DNA of 64,000 nucleotides from Parvibacter caecicola (GTDB lineage: Bacteria; Actinomycetota; Coriobacteriia; Coriobacteriales; Eggerthellaceae): NCBI RefSeq assembly GCF_003725335.1, contig NZ_QIBY01000010.1, positions 17,783 through 81,782 of the forward strand, in the 5' to 3' direction. The position numbers and the translations under genes are program-made. The notes beneath the pieces are model-generated. The model had not been told where the DNA came from and made no database searches. It saw nothing but the letters and a program-made list of their open reading frames with translations. This document shows, piece by piece, positions 42,401 to 57,400 of the stretch. Numbering within the stretch: position 1 is the stretch's first letter; every line of letters starts with the position of its first letter.

Positions 42401-45400
42401 GCCACGACTACTACACCAAGGCTGCCAACACCAACAACACTTTGGACAAGGTGTCCAGCCGCCAGTTCGTGATTGACAACGCTACCTACGATGCCGGCTT
42501 CGGCGGCGTGTGGGTGCTCACCGACGCTACCGATGAGGCGGCCGGCACCGTGGCGGGCGATTACCTGTTCGACCACCTGCCCAGCCGCTATGTGGAAGAG
42601 CGCGCGGCCGGCGAAGACGGCGTGACCGGCTTTGCCACCGAGTACCTGGCCGGTTACACCGTGGAGGTGCTGGGCAACGACGAAACCGCCGACATGTCCA
42701 TGAACGGCCTGCCCGCCACCCGCAAGCAGGTGGACGCCAACGGCCAGGAGACTGCGGCCGCCAGCTTCGCCACCGATGCCATCAACTCCAATGTGGCCAG
42801 CGCCTTGCAGAACGCCAGCGATCGCTATGAAGCGGGCAACTACCCGGTGCGCTGGAACGAGGACACCACCCAGGTGGAAGAGCGCACCACCACTTCCGAG
42901 AACGGCACGGTGGACGAGTATCTGTTCACCAAGGCCACCTTGGACGGCATGATCATCCTGGCCAAGAAGGCCACTGTGGCTCAGAAGGACGCCAGCGAAG
43001 ACCTGGCCGCCAATGGCGCCACCCATGCCGACTACCTGTTCAGCGAAACCCGCGGCGATACGACGGTGGCCTTCGATATTTCGGTGGGTCAGGACGAGCT
43101 GCGCATGAACGCCGGCTTCGGCCTGTTCGGCACCACCACGGTCACCGGCAAGATTTGGGAGGACGCCAACTTTGACGGCCTGCTGAACCCGGGCGAGAAG
43201 CTGCTGTCCGACAAGGGCCTGCGGCTTACCCAGTGGTACTACGTGCCCGGCGCCGCCGCTGATGCCGCCGGCGCGGGCGTTGTCGCCTACACCGTGCGCA
43301 CCGCCGACGGCAGCGAGACCCGTTACTTCAAACCGGCCGACGGCGAGTTGGTGGCCGCAGATGCCAAGATCGACGTGGTATACGGCGGCACTGCCGACAC
43401 CAAGGGCACCATCGTGGGCGCTTGGGTGCAGGTGCCGGCCAGCAGCTACAGCCTGGCCAACGCCGCGGGCGATGCCGACAAGTTCGGTTACTTCGCCGAC
43501 ACCACCGCCACCGACGTTGACGGCGTGTACAACTTCACCGGCCTCACCAGCTTCGTGTACGTGGAGCAGGCGGCCGGCGGTGCCACTACGGTGTACCAGC
43601 CCGGCACTAAGGTGGCGGCCGATGGCAACACCAGCCCGCTGGAGAACAAGCACGAGGTGACCACCGACAAGCTGTACCTGGTGAGCTACCGCATCACCCT
43701 GGACGAGGTGGCGCCGCTGTACAGCCTCACCACCACCCATGTGGGCATCAACGTGAGCAGTGACACCTTCACCACCACTACCGATGCCGACGGCACCAAG
43801 CACACCACGGTGAGCCACAACGCGCCGGCCACTGGTGACGTGGCCACGCGCCCCGGCACCGGCGACGCGTCCCAGACGCAGGGCAACGAGGACATCGATT
43901 CCGATGCCATCCGCACTCCCGACGGCACTATCCAGCTCCGCGAAGAGTACTTCGACCAGGTAAGCCAGGCTTGGCGCACCGACGGCTATGTGATCGTGGC
44001 CGATCACGCCGACCACTACGTGACCAACGACGGCCACCAGTATCAGCTGGGGTATGGCAGCAACGGCACCGGCGTGGTGGATTACGACGTGCCCGCGCCC
44101 ATGGGCACCCAGCGCGGCGGCAACGCCGGCCTGGTGGCAGTGCCGCGCAGCTCCATCACTGGCTATATCTGGAACGATGGCCAGCTGGGATACGGCAATG
44201 CCGCTACCTACAACGGCCAGATGGACGCGGGCGAGCAGGGCATTCCCGATCAGATTCTGTACCTCACCCAGTGGTACTGGAAGCCCGCCAAAGACGGCGA
44301 AGCCGGCGAGGGCGAGTGGGTGCAGAACACCAACTTCGGCCAAGACCGTTACGGCGTGTCGGCCGAGGGGGCCACGGTGACCGTGGGCAACGTGCCCCAC
44401 AACTTCACCACCCCCATGGCCTGTGACGGCAACGTGGACGAGGCCACCGGCGCGGTGGACGCCAACGCCACCCTGTTCTACGTGGGTGCCGATGGCCAGT
44501 TGATTGCCGGCCTGGGCAATGGCGAGTATCTGGAAGAAGACCGCACCACCGTCAAGTCCGGTGACGTTGCCCTGCGCGAAGGCGTGCTGGCGGTTCGCAC
44601 CGGCGATGTATATATGAAGGAACTGGTGGATGGCGAAACCGGCGAGACCACTCAGGTGGCCGTGGAAGACCAGCTGGGCATGTACCACTTCGCCAATCTG
44701 CCCACCGCCTATGTGGACGATTTCGACAACTACTACCTGGCCGCTTACCGGGTGGAGCTGGCCGATGTGCAGCACACCGCCAACCTTGACGGCTCCGACA
44801 ACCAGTGGCTGCTCACCCGCTACCATGTGCAGCCGACCGACGGCGCCACTGCCGACGAGAAGCAGGCGCTGGTGTACGCCGACAGCGACTCCGACGACAT
44901 CACCGATTTGGGTGTGGCCGACGGCATCAAGGTGCAGCACCTGTACCTGAACGATGTGACCCCCGACGGCTCGGTGAACGTGGACGACCGCCAAGTGCGC
45001 GCCAACGATGGTCAGATCATCCTGGCCGAGCGCAGCGACGCGGCCGCCGCCACTGCCAACAACCGTCCGCACGTGCTGGTGCAGGGCGGTCAGGCCATGG
45101 ACACCACCAACGAGGTGATCTACAACTGGACCCGCGCCGCCACCGACGAAAACGGTGTGGCTGGCGTGCGCGGCGGCGATGTGGGCGAGGTGCAGGCGCC
45201 GGTGCAGAAGATTTCCGGCCGCATCTGGTTCGATGACGACAACGATGGCCTGCTCACCGCCACCGACGACCAGCTGGGCGGCGGGGCCGACACCATGGCC
45301 ACCGGCATGCAGCTCACCCTGGAGCGCTACTTCACCATCGCGGAGACCGCGGTGGAGGGCGCCGATGTGCCGCAAGGCTGGCTGCGCGATGACGAGTGGA

Positions 45401-48400
45401 ACGCTGCCACCTTCGGCGCCAAGAGCACCTGGATGGGCGCTGCCGATTGGGCCGCCTACGATGCCGATCCCACCATCAGCCGCGGTGGCGCGGCCGACCA
45501 TGCCGCTGCTACCGACACCGATCCGGCCAAGGGCCAGGGCGACGGCGTGGCCCGTACCGTGTTCACCTCCGACGGCACCGATGGCCAGCAGGCCGGCACC
45601 TTCACCTTCGACAACCTGAAGACCCAGGAGTGGGTGGAGATCGACGGCAAGAAGACGCTGGTCGTCTACGGCTACAAGGTGCGCATCACCGACATCCGCT
45701 TCTGGAACCGCTACTACGGCGTGGCCAAGCTGCGGGTGAACGGCACCTATGACGCAACCCACACCAACGACTCCGACATCTTCGAGACCACTGGCGACGA
45801 GGTATACGAGACCGGTTACCTGATGGGCCCGGATGAGTACGATGTGCTGCTGCAGAAGGCCGATGCCAACTGCACGCCGAAATCGAATAAGAAGACGGCT
45901 GCCAACAGCGGCAACGCCAACATCTCCGCCGACGAGGCCACTTTGGGCGCGAGCGATGCCGGCTACAACGCCGCCACCGACCTGGGTGCTTACCAGGGCG
46001 AGGTGGAGGCCGCCGATCGCGGTTACGACCTGGCCTGGGGCATCGACCGCGTGAGCAACGACGGCGGCCTGATCATGCCGCCGCTGCAGAGCATCTCCGG
46101 CCTGCTGTGGCAGGATGCTTCCGGCACCATGCGCGGCCTGGCCGACACCACCGACTACAACGGTTTGCTGGATGAGGGCGAGAAGGGCCTGGCTGGCAAG
46201 CAGGTTATCCTGAAGCAGTGGTACTACGTGCCCGGCGAAGACGGCGCTGCTGGTGCCTGGGTGCAGAACACCCAGTTCGGCAACGACAATTACGTGCTGG
46301 CTGCCACCGACGCCGACGGCAACAGCAACGCCGGCAAGCAGGCGCTGGCCAACGTGCCCGACTCCCAGTACCTCACCGGCTACAATGGCATCGCCGTTCG
46401 CACCGGCAGCGTGGTGCGCACCGAAACCATCCAGCCGGACGGCAGCACTACTATTACTTACGACGAGAGCAACCTGGGCAAGTACCTGTTCGATCAGCTG
46501 CCCACCCGCTACGTGAGCCCCTATCAGCCGGGCGACGCCGCTGCGGGCACTGCTCCCACGCCGGGCAAGGAATACCTGGCCGGCTACACGGTGGAGGTGC
46601 TGGGCACCAGTGGCGCCCTGGCCACCGACGGCAAGGCCATCGAGGGCCTGCCGGCCACCCTGCTGCAGCAGACCTCCAACAAGGAGGGCTCGAACGCGCT
46701 GTCCACCGCCGCCAGCGGTGCCGTCGCGAACAGCCCCTACACCAGCGGCGATTACGCGCTGCGCTGGAACGACCTTACCGCCCAGGATGCCTGGACCGAC
46801 GCCGACGGCGTGGACTACACCCGCCACACCATCGACGGCTTCATCCTGCTGGCCGGGGTTGCCCAGGTTGATGATGAGGCTGCCGGCACCACCGCCAGCC
46901 CTGAATACAGCACTGTTCGCGTGGTGACGACCAACCGTGACGACAACGTGGAAGTGGCCTTCGACTGGAACTTGGGCCGCAACGAAACCTACCTGAACGG
47001 TGGCTTTGGCGCCTACGGCCTGGGCAGCGTCACCGGCTTCGTGTTCCAGGACAAGAACGTGGACGGCTTCTACAACAACGATCCGCAAGTCCCCGCCACC
47101 GACAAGCCGGACGTGCCGCTGGTGGGCGTCAGCCTGCAGGTGCAGCAGTGGTTCTTCGTGCCCGACGTGCAGGTTGGCGGCGCTTGGGTGGAGAATCCGC
47201 TGGTGAAGCAGCTGGAGGATGCCGGCTACACCGACACCGGCACCTGGGACACCACCGACATCGACCGCGCCACCGCCGGCACCGACGCTTCCGGCAAGCA
47301 CACCGCCGAGACCGGCGTTTGGGTGCGCAGCAAGAGCTTCCGCTACGTGAACACCGACTACGTGGCCCCGGATGCCGGCGACGACGACGGCGACAACGCC
47401 GAAGGCGGCGACGGCGACAACACCGGCGATGGCGACAATAACGGCGACGGCGACAATGCCGGCACTGGCGAGGGCGACGGCACCGAAACCGCCCGCCTGC
47501 TGAGCGCCGGCCGCCTGAGCCTGTCCGGCCTGCCGCTGTACCGCGCCACCGAAGACCCGAAGGCTCCCAAGCAGAGCACCAAGGTGTTCAACCTGCCCAC
47601 CGGCACCACCACCGACGGCAACGGCAACTACACCTTCGAAGAGCTGCCCAGCTTCGTGTACGTGGACGAAGTGGTGCGCGAGGCCAACAAGGACGACGCC
47701 GACGCGGTGGCCGCCCTGGGCGACGTGCAGGCTTACTTCGGCGCCTTCGACGAAACCGGTAAGGCCACCGACGGCACTCTCACCCATGTGTACACCTCGG
47801 CCTACGAGGCCAGCCAGGTGACCAACGACCGCGTGTTCATGACCGGCTATCGCGTGCAGCTGGACGAAGTTGAGCCCAACTACGCCATCACCTTCCCCAG
47901 CGAGGGCATGAACGCCACCGCCAACCCCAACCTGGGCAACATCGAGAACGACTCTGACGCTCTGCGCGGCACCGGCAACGTGGTGAACCTCATCGAGGAA
48001 ATGGACGGCGAGGCCTACCTGGTGAACGGCAAGGTGGAGGACGGCATCAGCCATCGCATGGACGGCTACTCCATCGTGGCCGCCGAGCTGCAGCTGGACG
48101 CCACTGGTGCCACCAGCACCGCCAACACCGCCCTGAACGCCACCATCAACAGCACGCCGTTTGGCCAGGCCACGGTGGAGCGCACCGCTTCCGCCGCCGG
48201 CCAGTACCGCACCGCCGACACCACCGGCAGCGTGGTGTTCTACAACGGCAAAGCCTATGATGTGCCGCGCCCGGCGCCCGAAGCCGTCAAGGGCGGCGAC
48301 GTGGGCCTGGTGGAACTGCTGAAGAGCAAGATCACCGGCCGCGTGTGGGACGACTCCAACAACTACGACGGCCTGCAGGCCGCCACCACCGATGCCGAGG

Positions 48401-51400
48401 GCAAGCGGGTGCTGGACGAGGCCGCCGAGCCGGGCATCCCGAACGAGGAGATGCGCCTTACCCAGTGGCTGTACGTGAAGCCGGACAAGTGGGTGGCCTT
48501 CGCCAAGAACCACAGCGCCCTGGTTGAGGCCATGCTGAACGATGCGGCCCTGAACGCTGAAATCGACGGCGCCTTCGAGCGCGACGCCGACGGCAACAAG
48601 GTAACCGACAAGACCGTGAACGGCGAGAACGTTCACAGCGACTACGGCTTTATCTCCAAGGGCGTGTGGGTGCGCAACATCGAGTTCGGCGAAGACCGCT
48701 ACACTGCCAAGACCGAAGTGATCGACGGCGTTACCGTGCACCTGCCCTACATGACCGGCAGCCGCTACCTGGGCAACGGCGTGGTGGCCGTGGATACCGC
48801 GGCCGGCACTCTCACCGACGGCGTGCTGAAGGGCGCGGGCGTGTACACCTTCGACACCCTGCCTACCGTGACCGTGGTGCAAAACGACAGCTACGACGAG
48901 TTCTACCTGGCCGCCTACCGTGTGGAGATTCCCTACATGGAGAACACTGCGGCCCTGAACAGCACCGATGAGATGACCAACGCCGCCGCCGATACCTGGC
49001 TGCTCACCCGCAGCCGCACCTACGGCGAGGGCGACACCGACGCCGAAACCGTGACGCCGGTGGAAGACATCATGTACGACAGCGACGTGGCGAACCTGGA
49101 CGATGCCAATAAGGGCGTGGCCGGCGGCTATATCGTGGCCCAGCAGCAGGGCACCGCGGCCGATGCCGGCAAGTACACCCAAACCCGTCAGCTGAACGGC
49201 CAGATCATCCTGTCCCAGAAGCTGGGTAAGGGCGAAACCGGCAACTCCAACACCACCGAAGATGTTGACAACTCCAACAACATGGCGGACGTCACCGACA
49301 AGTATGACTGGATGAAGGAGGCGGCTGAAACTGAGGAAGTGGGCTTCCGTGGCGGCGACGTGGGCGAGGTTCGCCCGCCCTACACCTCCATCACCGGTTA
49401 CGTGTGGCTGGACAAGAACAACAATGGCATGCGCGACAGCTTCGAGGGAGCCGACGAGCCGGCACCCGAGCCGATGCAGCTGTCGCTGGAGCGCTACTGG
49501 TACAATGCCACCACTGGCGAGTGGGTATGGGACGCCGACTGGGCCGATGAGTACCCCGCCAACTACGGCGACAAGTACCGTCCCTACAACGCCACTGCCT
49601 CCACGGCTTCCGGCGCTGCCCGCAACCAGATGTTCCCCGGCGTGGGCAAGAACTGGATCGACAACGACCCGGCCACCCATAACGACTGGAGCTTCGATCT
49701 TTTGGGTTACGCCAACACCGTGAGCGACCCTGCCACCGGCGCCTTCAGCTTCGACAACCTGAAGTCCTCCGACCTGCGGGAAGTGGACGGCAAGATGGTG
49801 CGCGTGATTTACGGCTACAAGGTGCGCGTGTCCGACGAAACCTTCCGCAGCCGCAACCTGCTAGCGGCTAACTGGCGGGTGGACGAGGCTCAGCCCAACT
49901 ACACCATCGACTCCGACCTGGATTACAAGACCGGTTACCTGATGGCGGCCGACGAGTACGCCGTGCTGCTGAACGTGGCTGACGACGAGGATTACCAGGC
50001 CAACGATAACCTGAACCCCGACGGCGCCACCTGGCTGCGCTACGTGTCGCAGGAAAGCAACCTGCTGGCCGCCGGTAACTCGCACAACGAGGCTCAGAAC
50101 GAGGCCGACAACTACGGCCGTCGTCCCACCCCGGTTGCGGTGAACACTGATGTAATCACCGCCGCCACGCCGGGCCATAGCGCCAGCGCCACCGACGTGG
50201 CCCTGGTGGGGGCCGCCGGCGCTGTGGTGGACACCCTCACCAAGGCAGCCACGCTGGCTGGCACCTATCTGGGCGCCGACTACGCCGCCACGTTGGCCCA
50301 GGGCTTGAAGGGCACCCCGGCCGCCACGTTGAACTACGACCTGGCCAAGGGCGCCGGCCGCGCTCACAACGACGGCGGCTTCATGGAAATTCCCACGCAG
50401 AGCATCTCCGGCTATGTGTGGGCCGACGCCGACTACGATGGCATGGCCACCGCCAACGGCGAGAACCCGGCGCTGGTGGATTACGACGATGCCAACGTGC
50501 TCTTCTCCATCGACGGCACCGGCTATGCCGAGCACGGCCTGGTGGGCAAGACCGTTACCCTGAAGCAGTGGTACTTTGTGCCCGCCGACGGCAACGGCAC
50601 CCAGGAGGCCGACGGCAACTACAGCGGCGGCAACGGCGGTCAGTGGATTCTGAACACCGTTACCGAAACCACCCTGGAAGGGGAGGGGGACGACGCCCAC
50701 GAGGTGACCACCACCCGCGACGCCGTGTTCACCACCCAGACGGTGGCCGGCGACGGCGCTAATCACTCCGACGGCTACTACGAGTTCACCAACCTGCCCA
50801 TCTACGTGGCCGTGGACGGCGTGGAGCGCCTGTGCGGCTACACGGTGGAAGTGAAGGGCGGCACCGAGGCCGACGCGGTGAACTTCCCCGTTACCAAGAT
50901 TGAAGCGGAAGACGCCCTGTACGCCTCTACCGCCCATACCGTGGGCACCACCCTGCTGGGCCAGAAGGCCAACGGCGCCACCGGCCAGCTGGATGTGACC
51001 TACAACAAGTTCAGCGGCAACAGCCTTACCGCCCAGCGCGTGTACGACGAGGGCAACTACCCGCTGATGTGGAACAATCTCACCGGCCAGGCCAAGAAGA
51101 CCGAAGGCTCCGACGAGCTGGTGGGCGACGAGGCCAGTTCGGTGACGGTGAACACCTCTAACTCCACGCTGGACGGCATGATCATCCTGGCCGGCAACGT
51201 GACCGCCTACACCCAGGATGACAACTACCAGATGGTGCAGCGCCGCGCCATGACCGATGCCGAGGGCAACGTGGTGTACGGCACCGTGGCCTTCGACATG
51301 GCCACCGGCCGCAGCGACAACCGCGTGAGCGCCGGCTACGGCTACTTCGGCACCAGCATCATCCAGGGCGTGGTGTGGCGCGACGGCGACTTCGACGGCC

Positions 51401-54400
51401 TGCTGAAGGGGCTGGGCAGCGGCACCGCTTCTGACCAGCTGATGACCAACACCACCGTCGAGCTCACCCAGTGGTACTACCTGGAAGGCAGCCTGGACAT
51501 GGCCGGCAACTTCGTTTCCAACGAGGTGCGCGCCAACGACGGCACTCTGCTGCGCCACAGCGGCAGCTTCGCCACCAAGGCCCTGAACGCCGACGGCGTG
51601 ATGGCCGATGACGTGAACAACATCGAGCTGGTGTACGAGGGCACCACCGTGGTGGGCGCTTGGATTCGCAACGCCAACTTCGGTGACAAGCTGTATGCCG
51701 CCGACGACCCGGATACCGCGGAAGACGAGAGCACCCTGTTCGTGGGCTATGCCGGCAAGAAGGTGACCACCACCGTGAACCCGGCCCGCTTCGACGCCGA
51801 CCCGGATTCCACCGTGCCCGGCGCCCAGAGCTGGAACTACCAGTTCACCGAACTGATGCCCTACGTGGCCTTCGAGGCGGACGCCAACGGTGTGCTGGGC
51901 GCGCCGCTGGCGGCTTCCAACGAGGAGCTGTACGGCATTGCTAGTGCTGCCGATGACTTCCTGGCGCCGGCCGCCTACCGGGTGACGGTGCCCAACCTGC
52001 CCGACAAGCACGTGCTGACCGCCTACCATGTGGCCGACACTGCCAATACCACCGAGAACGACTCCGACGCCAAGCGCGACCTGGCCCGCCTGGATGCCAA
52101 GGGCGACGGCACGGTGACCAGCTACCCGCAGTTCACCGCCGCCAATCCTGCGGTGCAGCCGGACGGCAGCTACGCTGAAACCACCGGCTTCATCCTGCTG
52201 GCCAACAGCACCACCGCCGGCGACACTAGCTACGGCTCTGCCGCTGCCAACGCGCAGGACGCCACTCCCTACAACGCCTCCTTCGCCGGCGTCAGCTACG
52301 ACGTGGCCAACCAGGTGCCGGTGCGTCGCCAGGTGAACACTGGTATTTACAAGGTGCCCACCTCCGTGGTGACCGGCGTGGTGTGGGACGACACCGAGGC
52401 CACCGAGAACACCGCCGCCGACGGCAAGCGTACCGACAAGGAAGAGGGCCTGGCCAACCAGCAGGTGATCATCACCCAGTGGTACTACGCCGACAAGGAC
52501 GCCACCCTGGCCGACGGCACCACCGTGAAGGCGGGCCAGTGGTATCAGAGCAAGGCCTTCGGCAGCGAATGGCTGACCACCCACGAGGTGCCTGCCGTTG
52601 TGGTGAACCCGGGCGACCCCGCCAGCGTGCGCGTGCCGGTGATCACCGGCGGCACGTCGATGGCCGACAAGAACAGCAACCAGAGCGCGGTGGCCACCCT
52701 CACCTACAACGGTGCCAAGACCATCGTGTACAACACTTATACTGGTGAGGTGCTGGGCACCGCGGCCAGCACCGAAGAGGCCCAGAAGATGGCCGATGAG
52801 GCCGCCGCCAAGCTGCCGGAGGGCTCGCCGGTGAGCTACCAGCTGGCCACCCCCGATAAGGGCCGCTACATCTTCGACAACCTGCCCACCGCTGTGGCCC
52901 GCACCGACGCCTCCGGTCAAGACGTGTACTTCCTGGCCGGCTACAAGGTTGAGCTGGCGAAGGTGAACGACACTACCGCCGACGGCACTGACCCGTGGCA
53001 CCTCACCTCCCTGTACCAGGGCACGCCGGATGCGGATGCCCTTACCCAGGAGGAGTCGGGCGCCAACGTTACCGATAAGGCTGCAAACGCCGGCCTGGTG
53101 GGCGATTACCGCATCGTGAAGCGCTACGGCGACGGCGCCGCTGCCGCCCAGCGTGCCAACGACGGCCTGGTGATCCCCGCCACCGTGCCCGAGGATGCCT
53201 CGGCCGTGGCCAACCCGCTGGCCAAGATCAGCGTGGCGGCCGGCCAGGCCATGGACACCACCGGCGCGGTCACCTACCAGTGGACTCGCCCGCAGCAGTT
53301 CGCCGAGGGCGGCGACGTGGGCGAAATCGCCCCCGCTTACGCTTCCATCGCCGGCTACGTGTGGTGCGACAACAACTATCACGACGGCGCTTACAGCCTC
53401 ACCGCCACCGCGGGCGACGGCAGCAACCCGTTCTACGATCCCTACACCCAAACCCAGGTGGAGCTGGAAGCGGCCGAGGCCGGCTACCATGACGGCGCCG
53501 AGGCCAAGACTGTGTACCTGCGCCAGTGGTACTACGTGCCCAACACTGGCACCGGTTGGGACAAGGTGGTGCCCACCGGCGTGCCGGTGATGTGGGTGAA
53601 GGCCGACGGCGTTACCACCAGCGACAAGGCCCAGGCCAACGTGGCCACCGCCAAGGGCGCGTGGGTGCCGTCGCCGGATGTGAACGGCGGTTACAGCACC
53701 AGCCACGTGGACGGCAACTTCGCCTTCCGCACCACTACCACCAAGGCCGCCAACGCTGCCCAGGGCACCAAGGACGGCTACTACGAGTTCACCAACCTGC
53801 CGGTGCGCGTGATTGTGGACGGCGTTGAGTACCTGGCCGGCTACACCGTGGCGGTGCTGGGCAACTGGACGCTGATGAACACCTACGTGGAAGCTGCCTA
53901 CACCGGCGACTACAACATCTACAACGTGGACTTCACCGACGCCAACGGCCACAACTACAAGACCCAAGGCGACCCTGAGTACGACTTCATGGACGAGTGG
54001 AACTCCAAGGCCCGCTCGATGGTGCGCAGCGCCCTCACCGGTGTGGTGGATTCCACCACCCGCTATGGCACCGAGGTGTTCCCGGTGCGTCGCGAGCAGG
54101 CCTTCAGCAACGACGGCAACATCCACACGCTGGATTCGCTGTTGGTGCTGGCCGGTTCCACCAGCGCCGACAGCCGCACCCTGGCCGACGCCACCGCCAC
54201 CCAGGCCCCCAGCCAGTACGCCGCCGGTGCGTCGGTGGCCACTCAGCCGGTGGTGGGCGGCGCCTCCTTCGACCTCACCTTCGCCAAGAGCGAGAAGCGC
54301 ATGAACGCCGGCTTCCTTGAGCCGCCCAGCGCGCCCATCGCCGGCTACATTTGGGAGGACGCCAACTACGACGGCATCCGCCAAGAGGCCACCTACGTGG

Positions 54401-57400
54401 AGAACGAGGACGGCACCGTCGAGCTGGCGGAAGGCGAGCGCGGCATCGAGGGCGTTGTGGTGGCCATCAGCCGCTACTTCTACAGCCCGAAGAACGGCGC
54501 CTGGTACAAGCTGCCCGGCGACGACCTGACCGCCATCACCGACAAGGAAGGCCATTACGTAACCGAGAAGATGCCCACCAAGGTGGCCCTGCGCTACCGC
54601 GAGAACGCGGACGGCAGCCTGGGCGAGCTGCTGGGCGTGGCCGACATGTCCGCCGGCGAAGAGCTGCCGCCGGGCGTGGTGTCGGAAGAGCGCCTGGCCG
54701 GCTACCAGGTGCGCATCGTGTCGATGCCCGAGGGCGCTACCCTCACGCTGCCGCATCAGGGCGGCGCCGTGGACGGCGACCTCACCAAGGGCACCTTCAC
54801 CGTGGAATCCGACGCCTACCGCACCGCCGCTTCCGGCGATGCCGCCAACCAGAACATCGCCCTGGTGAACCGCCAGGTGGAGCAGACCGGCGGCCGCGAT
54901 GCCGATATGCCCTACCAGGTGCGCGGCGACGGCATGGTCATCACTGCTGCCCGCCAGGCGGCCGACGTGAACGAAGACTACCTGGTAGATTACAACGGCG
55001 TGCGCTACGACGTGTCCTCTAACGTGGTGGAGGCCGAGGGCGGCGACGCCGGCCTGGTGTACATTCCCGAAACCGCCATCTCCGGCGCGGTGTGGGACGA
55101 CAGCTACGTGGCCGAGAGCGATCCGCTGAAGGACGCCGCAGCCAAGCTGCGCTCCTACAACGGCCTGCGCGAGGGCTGGACCGACGAAGGCGCCGCCAAG
55201 GCCGAACCGGGCCTGGCCGGCCGCACCATGCTGCTTTCCCAGTGGCGCTACAGCAAGTCCACCAACAGCGCCGACAAGAGCGCCGGCACGTGGACCCGCA
55301 ACGGCGAGTTCGGCGATAGCGAGGGTCATGTGACCTGGGGCTATGTGACCGACGACGAGGGCAACCAGGTGTGGACCCGCACTTCCGCCGACAACGCCGG
55401 CACCAACCGCGAGGGCTTCCGCTCTACCGTTACCGGCAACGTCACCTTCAGCGAAGACTACGGCGCCACCAGCTGGAACTGGACTCCGGGCACCAACCCC
55501 GACCAGCCGGACGAGACGCTGTGGAACCGCTCCACCAACCTTGAGGTAGTGGAGGGCAATGGCTCCGCCTCGCTGGCGGCCGACGGCACCGTGGTGGCCG
55601 ACGACAACGGCAACTACATCTTCGACCAGCTGCCCACCGCAGTGGCCGAAATCCAGACGGACGTGGAAGGCGCCACCATCCAGGCGGACGCTGGCCAGCG
55701 CATCGGCGCGCCGGGCCAGGTGCCGCTGCGCACCACGCCGTTCGATGAGAACAACAACCCCGTGACCGGCCATCAGCCCATCGCCATTCCCACCCTGTAC
55801 GGCGATGACTACTACCTGCTGTCCTACCAGCTGGAGGCGGCCGGCCTGAACAACGACTACAACAACGGCACCTTCCTGGCCACCCGCTACCACAACGCCG
55901 CCACCGCCGACGACCGCCCGGCCGATTCCGACCTGGCCACTACCGTGCGCAACGGCGTGGGCAGCACCGGCGTCGGCGTTGCCGAGGTGGGCATGGCCGT
56001 GACCGACATCGCCACCGTGGACGAGGTAACCGGCGGCGCCGCTGCCAGTGCTACCGGCACCCGCGTGGCCGAGGGCGACAACCCCGCCAATGACGGCGGC
56101 CGCATCCTGCTGGCCAGCGAAGGCGTGCAGGCGGCTTCCGGCGCGTCCCTCATTGCCGAGGGCGACCCGGTGGCCCAGGCCGCCAAGCAGGCCACCAACC
56201 TGCTGTTCGCCAGCAACTACATTCAGCTGCCGCTGCAGCAGCTGGTGAAGCCGGACGGCGGCGCGGCCCTGGCCGGCACCACCGGCTACGACTGGCTGAC
56301 CGTGGACACAGATGAGGGCGCCCTGGTTACCGTGGCCGGCGGCAACGTGGGCGTGGTGAAGCCCGAGCTGAAGCGCATCACCGGCTTGGTGTGGCACGAT
56401 GAGAATAACAACGGCGTGCAGGACAAGCTGGAGAGCGGCGCCTTCGAGCAGGCTCTGAACGGCTACCAGGTAACCCTGGAGCGCTACTACTCCACTGACG
56501 GCAGCGGCACCTGGGTACGCGATAACAGCGGCTGGGGCGACGTGGTGGACGGCGTTGCCACCAGCACCAAGACGGTGCGTACCGGCGACACTCTCATGGA
56601 GGAGGGCACCGCCACTTCCGCCTTCGCCGCCGACAAGCTGGGCGAGCACCTCTCCGGTGCAGACTTGTGGCGCCAGGGCACTTACAGCTTCGACAAGCTG
56701 GAGACCGCCGGCGTGGTGGACGGCAAGTGGGTGGTGTACGGCTACAAGGTGCGCATCAGCGACGCCCGCGTCACCCGTGGCCAGGTGCTGAAGGCCAAGA
56801 ACCGCGTTACCGCCAACGAGAGTGGCGATGCGGTGGATTGGACCGAGGACTCCGACCTGTTCGGCAACAACTACGCAGTGGACGGCAACGAGTACATCGT
56901 GCTGCTGGACCAGGTGGACGCCGACGGCAAGACCGCCGATGGCCAAACCACCCAGGCTTCCAACATGATTGCCGCGCCTGCCAGCAACAACGCCGCTGTG
57001 GCTGATGTGCTGGGCGATCGCGAGGCCATGACCCGCGGCGGCCTGGCGGTGTACGACCTCATGAGCGGCTACGATCGCGACCACAGCGACGCCGGCGTGA
57101 TACCCGTGCCCACCTATAAGATTTCCGGCTTCCTGTACGAGGACGCCGACTACGACGGCCTGTATAACTACATTGCCGAGAATCGCACCGATACCGTAAC
57201 CGGCGAAACCGTCACCTACCAGGAGACCGGCTACAACGGCAAGACGGTGTTGCTGCAGAAGTGGTTCTATGTGCCCAACACCGGCACCGGCTGGGCTTCG
57301 GTGGTGCCCGCGGGCGCTACCGTGCAGTGGGTGCTGGCCGACGGTGCCATTGTTACTAGTCGTCCCGGCGCCGCCGACGTGGCCGCTGCCCGCGGCGCGT

